DNA of 46,268 nt, from positions 1 to 46,268 of the forward strand of contig NZ_HE611007.1 of the NCBI RefSeq assembly GCF_000285555.1, in the 5' to 3' direction. The translations under genes were made by a program, and so were the position numbers. Shown piece after piece: positions 40,216 to 46,268 of this stretch. This stretch comes from Kurthia massiliensis (GTDB lineage Bacteria > Bacillota > Bacilli > Bacillales_A > Planococcaceae). Numbering within the stretch: position 1 is the first letter of the stretch; each line of letters begins with the position of its first letter. The notes beneath the pieces are model-generated. The model ran no database searches and was not told the DNA's origin. It saw nothing but the letters and a program-made list of their open reading frames with translations.

Positions 40216-40345
40216 GTTGTTCGAAGTGGAGCCCGCGACTTCTGTGGGAACAGCACGAGCGGAATATCCATTTTTTTCGCGAGGTCGCGAAAAAAATTAG
40301 ATGGAGCCGTGCCCGCGAAAAGCGTCGGCCGAAACGGAGAACAAC
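40216..40345. repeat. 130-bp palindromic REP/MITE-like element
   Basis: GTTGTTC (40216-40222) and GAACAAC (40339-40345) bound an imperfect palindrome. Inside, GCGACTTCTGTGGGAACAGC and CCCGCGAAAAGCGTC are half-sites that resemble, from memory, a dispersed palindromic repeat common in Bacillaceae and Planococcaceae. A perfect 12-pair hairpin (40271-40282 with 40285-40296) forms its tip. It encodes no protein. It fills most of the 579-base abrB-rsmI gap. Confidence 0.65.
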
Positions 40346-40361
40346 GGCTTCCTGACAAATA

Positions 40362-40406
40362 AAAAAAGACATTCACGATTTTTTTCAAATCATGAATGTC
40401 TTTTTT
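40362..40406 (-). terminator. rsmI terminator
   Basis: A 20-base stem (40362-40381 with 40387-40406, one imperfect pair) with A/T runs at its base, reading from rsmI. It ends 36 bases from the rsmI stop. Confidence 0.88.
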
Positions 40407-40441
40407 ATTGACTAGCATTTTGTTCTAGCCTCTATTTATAT

Positions 40442-41308
40442 TTACTCAACGTGATACGCTTGATATACGTCTCGTTTCGGTAATTTGCGTACTTTAGACA
40501 CTTCTTTAATGGCATCTTTAGAGCTTTGTCCATCTTCGATTAACTTCTCTATGTGCTCGACAACAGTAAGCGTAGACCACCATTCGACTGTTTCTTCAAC
40601 GACACTTTCATCTGCACCTTCGACGATGACAACGAATTCACCGCGAATTTCGCTTTCATTTGCCCATTCAAGTGCTTCGTCGATCGTACCGCGTAAAAAC
40701 TCTTCAAATTTTTTCGTCAGCTCACGTGCTAAAACGATACGACGATTGCCAAGGTTTGCTTGCATATCTTTGAGCGTATCTTTTAAACGGTGTGGCGCTT
40801 CGTAAAAAATGATTGTCTCATGACGTTTCGCTAGTCCTTCTAGCGCTTCGCGACGTTCTTTCTTTTGACGGCTTAAGAAACCGAAAAATAAAAACGGTTG
40901 CGCAGGAAGTCCAGAACCGATAAGTGCTGTCAGTGCGGCATTCGCACCAGGAAGTGGCACAACAGCAATACCTTCTGCGATTGCTTTCATCGCGATATCT
41001 TTCCCCGGATCAGAAATACAAGGCATCCCTGCATCGCTCACAAGGGCTACTGTTTTTCCTTCACGTAGCATGTGTAGTAATTTCTCGCCACCTTGCTCTT
41101 GGTTAAAATCGTGGTAGCTCGTTAGTGGTGTTTCAATTTCAAAATAGTTACATAAACGTTTCGTATTGCGTGTATCTTCCGCAGCGATCACGTCTGCTTC
41201 TTTTAAAATACGCAATGCGCGCATCGTCATATCTTCTAAGTTACCAATTGGTGTAGGGACTAAATAGAGTGCGCCTGTTTCGTGCTGAGCGCTCATTTGT
41301 GATTGCAT
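40442..41308 (-). CDS. rsmI: 16S rRNA 2'-O-ribose C1402 methyltransferase
   Basis: SAM-dependent methylation of C1402 in the ribosomal P site. The 288 residues are a tetrapyrrole-methylase fold: LYLVPTPIGNLEDMTMRALRIL at the start, AAEDTRNTKRLCNYF near 36-50, VSDAGMPCISDPGK near 85-98 and PLPGANAALTALIGSGLP near 112. I use the second of two adjacent ATG codons, 6 bases after AGGAGG; the first (41311) overlaps the yazA stop as ATGA. Part of the yabB-yazA-rsmI group. Confidence 0.95.
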   Translation of the reverse strand: MQSQMSAQHETGALYLVPTPIGNLEDMTMRALRILKEADVIAAEDTRNTKRLCNYFEIETPLTSYHDFNQEQGGEKLLHMLREGKTVALVSDAGMPCISDPGKDIAMKAIAEGIAVVPLPGANAALTALIGSGLPAQPFLFFGFLSRQKKERREALEGLAKRHETIIFYEAPHRLKDTLKDMQANLGNRRIVLARELTKKFEEFLRGTIDEALEWANESEIRGEFVVIVEGADESVVEETVEWWSTLTVVEHIEKLIEDGQSSKDAIKEVSKVRKLPKRDVYQAYHVE

Positions 41309-41574
41309 CATTGTCCTCCTCTTTCTTCTATATAATTTAACTTTTGTGCACGCGTTAAACGTTTAAAATGATATTCTGCGCTCATCGCATCATGTTTCGT
41401 TTCAAACGTTTCGGCGTAAATGCACGTTACTGGCAAGCGTGCACGCGTATATTTCGCGCCTTTGCCCGCATTGTGCGTCGCCAGTCGTTTTTCTAAATTG
41501 TTCGTATAACCTGTATAAAGTGTCCCGTCTGCACAACGCAAGACGTACATCGTTTCTTTATTCGGCGTCGCCAT
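41308..41574 (-). CDS. yazA: GIY-YIG nuclease superfamily protein
   Basis: A small single-domain GIY-YIG protein of the YazA/UPF0213 (SLX1-like) type; its biological role is unknown. The 88 residues contain the pattern [15 protein letters not shown] (10-24), an arginine at 30, and [19 protein letters not shown] with the metal-binding glutamate near 67. No strong ribosome site precedes its ATG, which lies 17 bases inside the end of yabB, so it may depend on coupled translation. Confidence 0.92.
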   Translation of the reverse strand: MATPNKETMYVLRCADGTLYTGYTNNLEKRLATHNAGKGAKYTRARLPVTCIYAETFETKHDAMSAEYHFKRLTRAQKLNYIEERGGQ

Positions 41575-42307
41575 ATAGCATCACGCGCACTTCATCAGTA
41601 TATTCATTGTTATCATCATATACGTAAAGTGGTGGCAATACTTTTAAGCCTGGCTTGCCATCTTTAATACCTTCAATTAATAGCGTATTCGCCTCTTTTC
41701 CCATTTTTGGGTACACGAGTTGCATACGCTTCGGCTCAATACGGTTTGCGCGCATCGCTGTGACGATATCAAGTAAACGTTCTGGGCGATGAACGTATGC
41801 CGCTTTACCACCTTGTTTTAATAGACGGCCTGACGTATGAATCATTTCATCCAGTTTTAAATAAATTTCGTGACGTGCGATTTTTACATGTTCTTTTAAG
41901 TTTTTATCGCTCGCTTCATGTGCTAAAAAGTACGGCGGATTGCATGTTACGACGTCATACTTTTCAATGCCAAGGTTGTTCGCTACTGTACGTACGTCGC
42001 CTTGCATAACTGTAATTTGTGATTCAAGCGCATTGTATTGCACGCTACGTGTCGCCATATCGACTAAACGATCTTGTAGTTCAACCGCTGTAATATGTGC
42101 TTTCGTACGCGCGCTTAAAAATAGTGGAATCGCGCCGTTCCCTGCACAAAGATCAACGATGTGTCCTTTATGGTGTGGGACGTTGACGAAGCGCGATAAC
42201 AACACGGCATCTAAAGAAAATGAAAATACCGATGGACTTTGAATAATACGCAATTCCTCCGCTAATAAATAGTCCAGTCGTTCATCATCTTTTAACCATT
42301 GTTCCAT
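41558..42307 (-). CDS. yabB: tRNA1(Val) N6-adenine methyltransferase-like protein YabB
   Basis: A SAM-dependent adenine methyltransferase of the TrmN6/YabB group. The 249 residues contain the SAM motif [16 protein letters not shown] (about 50-65), the acidic [12 protein letters not shown] loop, and the N6-methylase motif CNPPYFL near 124. E. coli TrmN6 modifies A37 of tRNA-Val; the target here is inferred from family. ATG with GGAGGG upstream. A hairpin lies only 18 bases before the start. Confidence 0.9.
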   Translation of the reverse strand: MEQWLKDDERLDYLLAEELRIIQSPSVFSFSLDAVLLSRFVNVPHHKGHIVDLCAGNGAIPLFLSARTKAHITAVELQDRLVDMATRSVQYNALESQITVMQGDVRTVANNLGIEKYDVVTCNPPYFLAHEASDKNLKEHVKIARHEIYLKLDEMIHTSGRLLKQGGKAAYVHRPERLLDIVTAMRANRIEPKRMQLVYPKMGKEANTLLIEGIKDGKPGLKVLPPLYVYDDNNEYTDEVRVMLYGDAE

Positions 42308-42324
42308 ATTAACCCTCCAACAAA

Positions 42325-42361
42325 CTAAAAGACTGAGCCACAGAGTGGTACAGTCTTTTAG
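42325..42361 (-). terminator. Terminator/attenuator between yabA and yabB
   Basis: TAAAAGACTG pairs with CAGTCTTTTA, with an inner CCAC/GTGG pairing, and includes the yabA stop codon. The following T-run is interrupted. There is no room for a promoter before yabB, so read-through is expected. Confidence 0.65.
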
Positions 42362-42717
42362 TCATTTTGTTTATTTAAAAATGCTAGACAGAATAAGCAA
42401 TCTTCACCTTTACGAGAAGTACCGAAATGTACGTTACATACATGGTACCCTTCGTGATAAAGGCGCGCAAGATTATCATATCCTTCTCCGACATCAAGTA
42501 CTTCGCGTTTTTGCTCTTCAAGCGGCATCGGCATTTTTTCTTGATGCGACAATACCTCTTCTAAACGCGTACGTAAATGATGATTTTCCATTTGTAGTGT
42601 TTGATGTTCCTCCATCATTAACGCGACAAACTTTTTTAATGCCTCAAACTGAGTTTGCATCGACTCAAGCTGTTGTTCGAATTCCATAACAGTATCTAAG
42701 AAATTATGGTCCTTCAC
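42358..42717 (-). CDS. yabA: Replication initiation control protein YabA
   Basis: Restrains DNA replication initiation by binding DnaA and the DnaN clamp. The 119 residues have an N-terminal leucine-zipper coiled coil (about 5-60) and a C-terminal zinc domain ([44 protein letters not shown], with His/Cys ligands CNVH and CLFC). I start at the GTG at 42717, with GAGGTG 6 bases upstream and the residues [13 protein letters not shown] aligning with known YabA openings; a GTG 9 bases earlier overlaps that site. Confidence 0.94.
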   Translation of the reverse strand: MKDHNFLDTVMEFEQQLESMQTQFEALKKFVALMMEEHQTLQMENHHLRTRLEEVLSHQEKMPMPLEEQKREVLDVGEGYDNLARLYHEGYHVCNVHFGTSRKGEDCLFCLAFLNKQND

Positions 42718-42737
42718 GCAAGCCACCTCATATTCCC

Positions 42738-43556
42738 CTATTGGACTGAACTTTTTTCAAATTCTACTATTTCATCTAATGTATATTCTAACACACGATT
42801 TTCTTCAAATAATTCTACTTGTAGCAAACGTTCTAAAATATTCAAACCAACAACCTTACCTTTACCGTCCGGTGTATTAATCGTATGACCGACATCTGGC
42901 ATTTTTGAACGTACTTCTTCGTATTCATCGTTTTCATATTTTAAGCAGCACATTAAGCGTCCGCATAAACCTGAAATTTTCGATGGATTTAATGATAAAT
43001 TTTGATCCTTCGCCATTTTAATCGACACTGGTTCAAAATCACCTAAAAATGTTGAACAGCAAAGCATACGACCACAAGGACCGATACCACCTAACATTTT
43101 CGCTTCATCACGTACCCCTATTTGGCGTAATTCTATACGCGTACGGAATACAGATGCTAAATCTTTTACGAGCTCACGGAAATCTACGCGGCCTTCCGCT
43201 GTGAAGTAAAAAATAATTTTATTGCGGTCGAATGTATATTCTACATCGACGAGCTTCATTTCTAGCTGATGTAGCGCGATTTTTTCTGTTGCTAATTCAA
43301 AAGCTCGTTTTGAGTCGTCGATATTTTGTGCAACTTGAATGCGATCACGCTCGTCAGCAGAACGAACGACTTGCTTTAGCGGTAAAACGACATCTTCTTC
43401 ATCGACTTCGCGTGGTGGAACGACGACTTTACCGTATTCAATCCCACGTGCTGTCTCGACAATGATATACTGCCCATTTTCGAGTGCAATGTCACCAGGA
43501 TCGAAATAATATATTTTACCCGCCTTCTTAAAGCGGACACCTATTACTTTATACAA
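42738..43556 (-). CDS. ricT: RicT (YaaT), RNase Y-associated PSP1 protein
   Basis: In Bacillus, RicT, RicA and RicF form an iron-sulfur complex that steers RNase Y processing and also stimulates Spo0A phosphorylation. The 272 residues show the PSP1 domain ([31 protein letters not shown]) and clustered cysteines ([16 protein letters not shown] near 165-180, [14 protein letters not shown] near 205-218) that suit cluster binding. The start is TTG with GGAGGG 8 bases upstream; it overlaps the holB end by 8 bases. Confidence 0.94.
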   Translation of the reverse strand: MYKVIGVRFKKAGKIYYFDPGDIALENGQYIIVETARGIEYGKVVVPPREVDEEDVVLPLKQVVRSADERDRIQVAQNIDDSKRAFELATEKIALHQLEMKLVDVEYTFDRNKIIFYFTAEGRVDFRELVKDLASVFRTRIELRQIGVRDEAKMLGGIGPCGRMLCCSTFLGDFEPVSIKMAKDQNLSLNPSKISGLCGRLMCCLKYENDEYEEVRSKMPDVGHTINTPDGKGKVVGLNILERLLQVELFEENRVLEYTLDEIVEFEKSSVQ

Positions 43557-44556
43557 AGGATTTTCCCTCCTGCAGATTCAGCATTAGTTGCTCCATCAGC
43601 AGTGTACGATTCATATTACGTTGCAACGTTTGACGCGCACGTAGCACCGCTTGTAACATGTTTGAAAGTTGCTCGTACGTAAAACGCAATCCATTTTTCA
43701 CGAAGAATTCATGCATATCTGGATACGTCAGTGCTGCTTGTTGGTTTGCTTTCACCGCTACGAGATCGCGATACGCGAACAGTAGCAGATCCAATGCTAA
43801 CTCCATTTGGTCTCTTTCTTTAAAAGCTGGCAACCAATCTTCGTGTACGATCAATAATGCTTCATGCACATTTTTCGATAGCGTCGCTTCTACTAATTTT
43901 AACACTGTTTTTCTAGCTTGCGCAAACGCCTCATCTTCAGAAAGCGTCATCGCTTCGTCGATATCACTCGTCATTACGCTAAGCGTCGCCGCAATCGATG
44001 GACTCATGCCATTCGCTTGCAGTTGTGCCATTAAATATTGACGAGGAATCGGTTGAAAGGCGATATGTTGGCAACGAGAGCGAATCGTCGGTAAGATAGC
44101 GTTCATATTTTGCGTAATGAAAATAGCCGTTACCATACCGTCTGGCTCTTCTAAAAACTTCAGTAATTTATTCGCAGATTGTGGGTTGAGACGCTCTGCT
44201 TCGTGCACGATGTACACTTTGCGTCCAGCTTCCATCCCGGTCTTACTCATTTCGTCTAATAGTGCTTCAATCGCAGCGACTTTAATGAATTGACCTTCTG
44301 GATAAACTTGATGGAAATTCACATGATTGCCGCTATCGATACGCTGACAGCTTCGACACTGTTCGCATGGTTCACCGTTTACTGGTGCTTCACATAATAA
44401 TTGTTTTACAAAAAAGTAAGCAACATCTTCTGTTGCCGTCCCTTTTTTCCCTTCAAATATGTAAGCCTGTCCGATGCGATTTTTGCGCTGTATAATCTCA
44501 AGTTGTTGCATGACGACGGGCTGCAATTGCTTCAGCTGTTCAGTTGTTTTGTTCAT
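43549..44556 (-). CDS. holB: DNA polymerase III delta-prime subunit
   Basis: A clamp-loader subunit. The 335 residues have a degenerate Walker A (EGKKGTATED, about 33-42), as expected for delta-prime, which does not hydrolyse ATP. A zinc module (CEQCRSCQRI near 65), KVYIVHEAERLNPQSANKLLKFLEEPD (about 110-136) and ILPTIRSRCQ with the SRC motif near 157 follow. I start at the ATG at 44556, where AGGTGA lies 5 bases upstream; upstream GTG and ATG codons overlap that site. A terminator stands directly before the gene. Confidence 0.95.
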   Translation of the reverse strand: MNKTTEQLKQLQPVVMQQLEIIQRKNRIGQAYIFEGKKGTATEDVAYFFVKQLLCEAPVNGEPCEQCRSCQRIDSGNHVNFHQVYPEGQFIKVAAIEALLDEMSKTGMEAGRKVYIVHEAERLNPQSANKLLKFLEEPDGMVTAIFITQNMNAILPTIRSRCQHIAFQPIPRQYLMAQLQANGMSPSIAATLSVMTSDIDEAMTLSEDEAFAQARKTVLKLVEATLSKNVHEALLIVHEDWLPAFKERDQMELALDLLLFAYRDLVAVKANQQAALTYPDMHEFFVKNGLRFTYEQLSNMLQAVLRARQTLQRNMNRTLLMEQLMLNLQEGKSFV

Positions 44557-44571
44557 GTCCATCACCTTTTA

Positions 44572-44610
44572 AAAAATCCCGCGCTTCGCACATGGCGAAT
44601 CCACGCGGGG
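44572..44610 (-). terminator. Terminator between yaaR and holB
   Basis: CCCGCG and TTCGC (44578-44589) pair with GCGAA and CGCGGG (44595-44609), with a small internal bulge, followed on the minus strand by six T. It ends about 16 bases before holB, with no space for a promoter. Confidence 0.75.
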
Positions 44611-45048
44611 TTATGTGTAAAGATTAATGAGTAACCCTTTAATCTCACCAATTTTCGCTAAAATTTCAACAGAATCACGCTCTTCATTTAAGATGTCTTC
44701 TGTTAGTTCAATTAACTTTTCGTCGATCGTATCGACAATTTTCAAACGACGGCCTTCCCCAAAACGGTTCCACGTATGTGACTGCTTTAACTCCATACCG
44801 AACGATACAGATTCCTTTAAAAAGCGCTTAATGAGCATTTTAAACTTCGCAAGTTCACGCAAATTACGCGATTTCACAATGCGGTCACCAGCGGCAGAAA
44901 TGTCCCCTAAAAGACGTGTCAGTTGCTCCGTCTGCATTTTTTGCCCTTGTTTGACAACAAGGCTTCCGAAGTTACTCGTAGGTTGCTGCGGTACTTGACG
45001 GGATTGCGTCTGACTTCTACCGATGTGTATATCTTGGTTAATTTTCAC
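44611..45048 (-). CDS. yaaR: YaaR family protein (DUF327)
   Basis: A conserved helical cytoplasmic protein of unknown function found in Bacillales. The 145 residues have a polar N terminus (1-35) and a long helical region (about 36-145: LTRLLGDISAAGDRIVKSRNLRELAKFKMLIKRFLKESVSFG, TIDEKLIELTEDILNEERDSVEILAKIGEIKGLLI). The start is GTG with GGAGG 11 bases upstream, an unusually wide gap, which hints at modest translation. It sits between darA and holB, as in Bacillus. Confidence 0.92.
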   Translation of the reverse strand: MKINQDIHIGRSQTQSRQVPQQPTSNFGSLVVKQGQKMQTEQLTRLLGDISAAGDRIVKSRNLRELAKFKMLIKRFLKESVSFGMELKQSHTWNRFGEGRRLKIVDTIDEKLIELTEDILNEERDSVEILAKIGEIKGLLINLYT

Positions 45049-45067
45049 CTATTTGGTCGCCTCCATT

Positions 45068-45403
<336 letters not shown>

Positions 45404-45457
45404 TCACTCCTGATTCTTTTCAACTATTATATCATAAAGTCCATTTTCATATGTGCG

Positions 45458-46084
45458 CTAAACAAGTGGCGCGATGTGCTGCCACGCAAGTTCAACAACT
45501 TCTTCAATAGACTTACTTGCATCAATGACACGAATGCGTTCTGGGAAACGCTCTGCTAACGTTAAATAAGCAGCGTGTACAGATTCATGGAACGCTAAGC
45601 CTTCTTTATCTAAACGATTCACTTCACGGCCAGCATTCGCTTGAATACGCGCTAAGCCGATTGCTGGTGCTAAACTAAATAAAATCGTTACGTCAGGCAT
45701 ACGATCCCCAATCGCAAACTCATTAATTTTTTTCACTTTATCGACGCCAAGTCCACGACCGACGCCTTGGTAAGCTAATGATGAGTCAATAAAACGGTCA
45801 CATAATACTACTTTACCCTCTTTTAGTGCAGGTTCTACCGTTTCCGCAAAATGTTGACTACGCGCAGCCGCATATAATAATGCTTCTGTACGGCCATCCA
45901 TTTCTGTATGTGTTTTATCTAAAATAACGTTGCGAATTTTTTCAGCAATAATACTACCACCTGGTTCACGTGTCGACACAACATCGACACCTTGTGCGCG
46001 CAAACGCTCTACAATTAAGCGTAAAACGGTCGTTTTCCCTGCCCCTTCTGGGCCTTCAAATGTAATAAACAGTGTTGTTTTCAT
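45458..46084 (-). CDS. tmk: Thymidylate kinase
   Basis: Phosphorylates dTMP to dTDP. The 208 residues show the P-loop [15 protein letters not shown] (8-22), the [15 protein letters not shown] dTMP-site loop, the [18 protein letters not shown] segment near 95-112, and a LID region without the extra arginines of the E. coli type. ATG with GAGAGGTAAG upstream. It follows the 27-codon frame by 14 bases and is probably cotranscribed with it. Confidence 0.97.
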   Translation of the reverse strand: MKTTLFITFEGPEGAGKTTVLRLIVERLRAQGVDVVSTREPGGSIIAEKIRNVILDKTHTEMDGRTEALLYAAARSQHFAETVEPALKEGKVVLCDRFIDSSLAYQGVGRGLGVDKVKKINEFAIGDRMPDVTILFSLAPAIGLARIQANAGREVNRLDKEGLAFHESVHAAYLTLAERFPERIRVIDASKSIEEVVELAWQHIAPLV

Positions 46085-46098
46085 TAAATCTTACCTCT

Positions 46099-46182
46099 CT
46101 ATTTCGCTTTCTTTGGCTTTATCGTTAGCGTCACCGCAGCGACAGCAATTGTTGCAACTAGTTTTACCACGTTTTTGTTCAT
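46099..46182 (-). CDS. Predicted 27-residue membrane microprotein upstream of tmk
   Basis: An unrecognised short frame. The product starts MNKNVVK, has a hydrophobic stretch VVKLVATIAVAAVTLTI (about 5-21) able to span or lie on a membrane, and ends in a basic tail KPKKAK. AAGGGACG lies 6-8 bases before the ATG. It sits between a promoter candidate (46206-46235) and tmk, 14 bases ahead of it. Alternatives are a leader peptide that tunes tmk translation, or a chance frame. Confidence 0.5.
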   Translation of the reverse strand: MNKNVVKLVATIAVAAVTLTIKPKKAK

Positions 46183-46205
46183 CTTTTCACGTCCCTTATA
46201 GCTCT

Positions 46206-46235
46206 ATTATAGAGATTTCTATAAATAAATGAAAA
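46206..46235 (-). promoter_or_regulatory. Promoter of the tmk-darA-yaaR transcript
   Basis: Minus-strand TTTTCA (46230-46235), an 18-base spacer and TATAAT (46206-46211). The start of transcription falls near 46199, just ahead of the short frame at 46182. Confidence 0.6.
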
Positions 46236-46246
46236 ACATTTGGACG

Positions 46247-46268
46247 AACAAAAAAAGCACTGACCTGC
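46247..46268 (-). terminator. Partial terminator cut by the right edge
   Basis: On the minus strand the edge reads GCAGGTCAGTGC followed by seven T, the shape of the second arm and T-run of a terminator whose first arm lies beyond the window. It implies a minus-strand gene ending just outside. Confidence 0.5.

Noticed and set aside
40074..40418. 114-residue minus-strand reading frame
   Set aside because: It spans the palindromic element and the rsmI terminator; composition is that of structured non-coding DNA.

Overview
The window is about 46 kb of chromosome from a low-to-moderate GC Firmicute of the order Bacillales. Gene order from tmk to lysS matches the Bacillus subtilis origin-proximal segment almost gene for gene, read here on the minus strand. 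Consensus sigma-A promoters, strong AAGGAGG ribosome sites and Met/Glu tRNA genes near yabR also fit. The sporulation genes normally embedded here (yabG, sspF, fin, spoVT, yabP, yabQ, spoIIE) are absent, while the regulators abrB and spoVG remain. A non-sporing member of the Planococcaceae/Caryophanaceae (Kurthia-like) is my best guess. That name is inference; I could not compare databases.

Layout, left to right. 1-426: two consensus promoters point leftward out of the window, most likely feeding an rRNA operon, followed by two terminators. 427-7685: lysS, dusB and the folate operon (pabB-pabA-pabC-folP-folB-folK). 7686-14166: cysK, hslO, ftsH, hpt, tilS. 14404-14645: a plus-strand tRNA-Met/tRNA-Glu unit. 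14719-19229: yabR, divIC, rqcP, yabN, yabM. 19324-19602: an unrecognised 92-residue plus-strand gene where spoVT would be. 19644-27198: mfd, pth, ctc, prs, glmU. 27409-30571: a NAD unit (cysteine desulfurase divergent from nadC-nadA, without nadB). 30625-37005: spoVG, ridA, purR, ispE, veg, rsmA, rnmV, a 3D-domain cell-wall protein and tatD. 37249-41574: metG, plus-strand abrB, a 130-bp palindromic repeat, rsmI and yazA. 41558-46182: a tRNA-methyltransferase-like gene, yabA, ricT, holB, yaaR, darA, tmk and a 27-codon reading frame.

Most genes are housekeeping: translation (lysS, metG, tRNAs, rqcP, pth, ctc, rsmA, rsmI, dusB, tilS), DNA replication and repair (holB, yabA, tmk, mfd, rnmV), nucleotide, sugar and cofactor supply (prs, hpt, purR, glmU, ispE, fol/pab, nad), division and envelope (divIC, yabM, the 3D protein) and proteostasis (ftsH, hslO). 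Translational coupling is common, with stop/start overlaps at pabB-pabA, pabC-folP, folB-folK, rnmV-rsmA, holB-ricT, yabB-yazA and yazA-rsmI.

I found no phage, insertion sequence, CRISPR array, defence island or clearly new multi-gene system. The most interesting signals are regulatory: Spo0A boxes at abrB and before metG despite the missing sporulation genes, a sigma-B-like promoter at ctc, operator-like palindromes in two divergent gaps, terminators placed directly before downstream genes inside operons, palindromic repeat elements, and two uncharacterised small genes.
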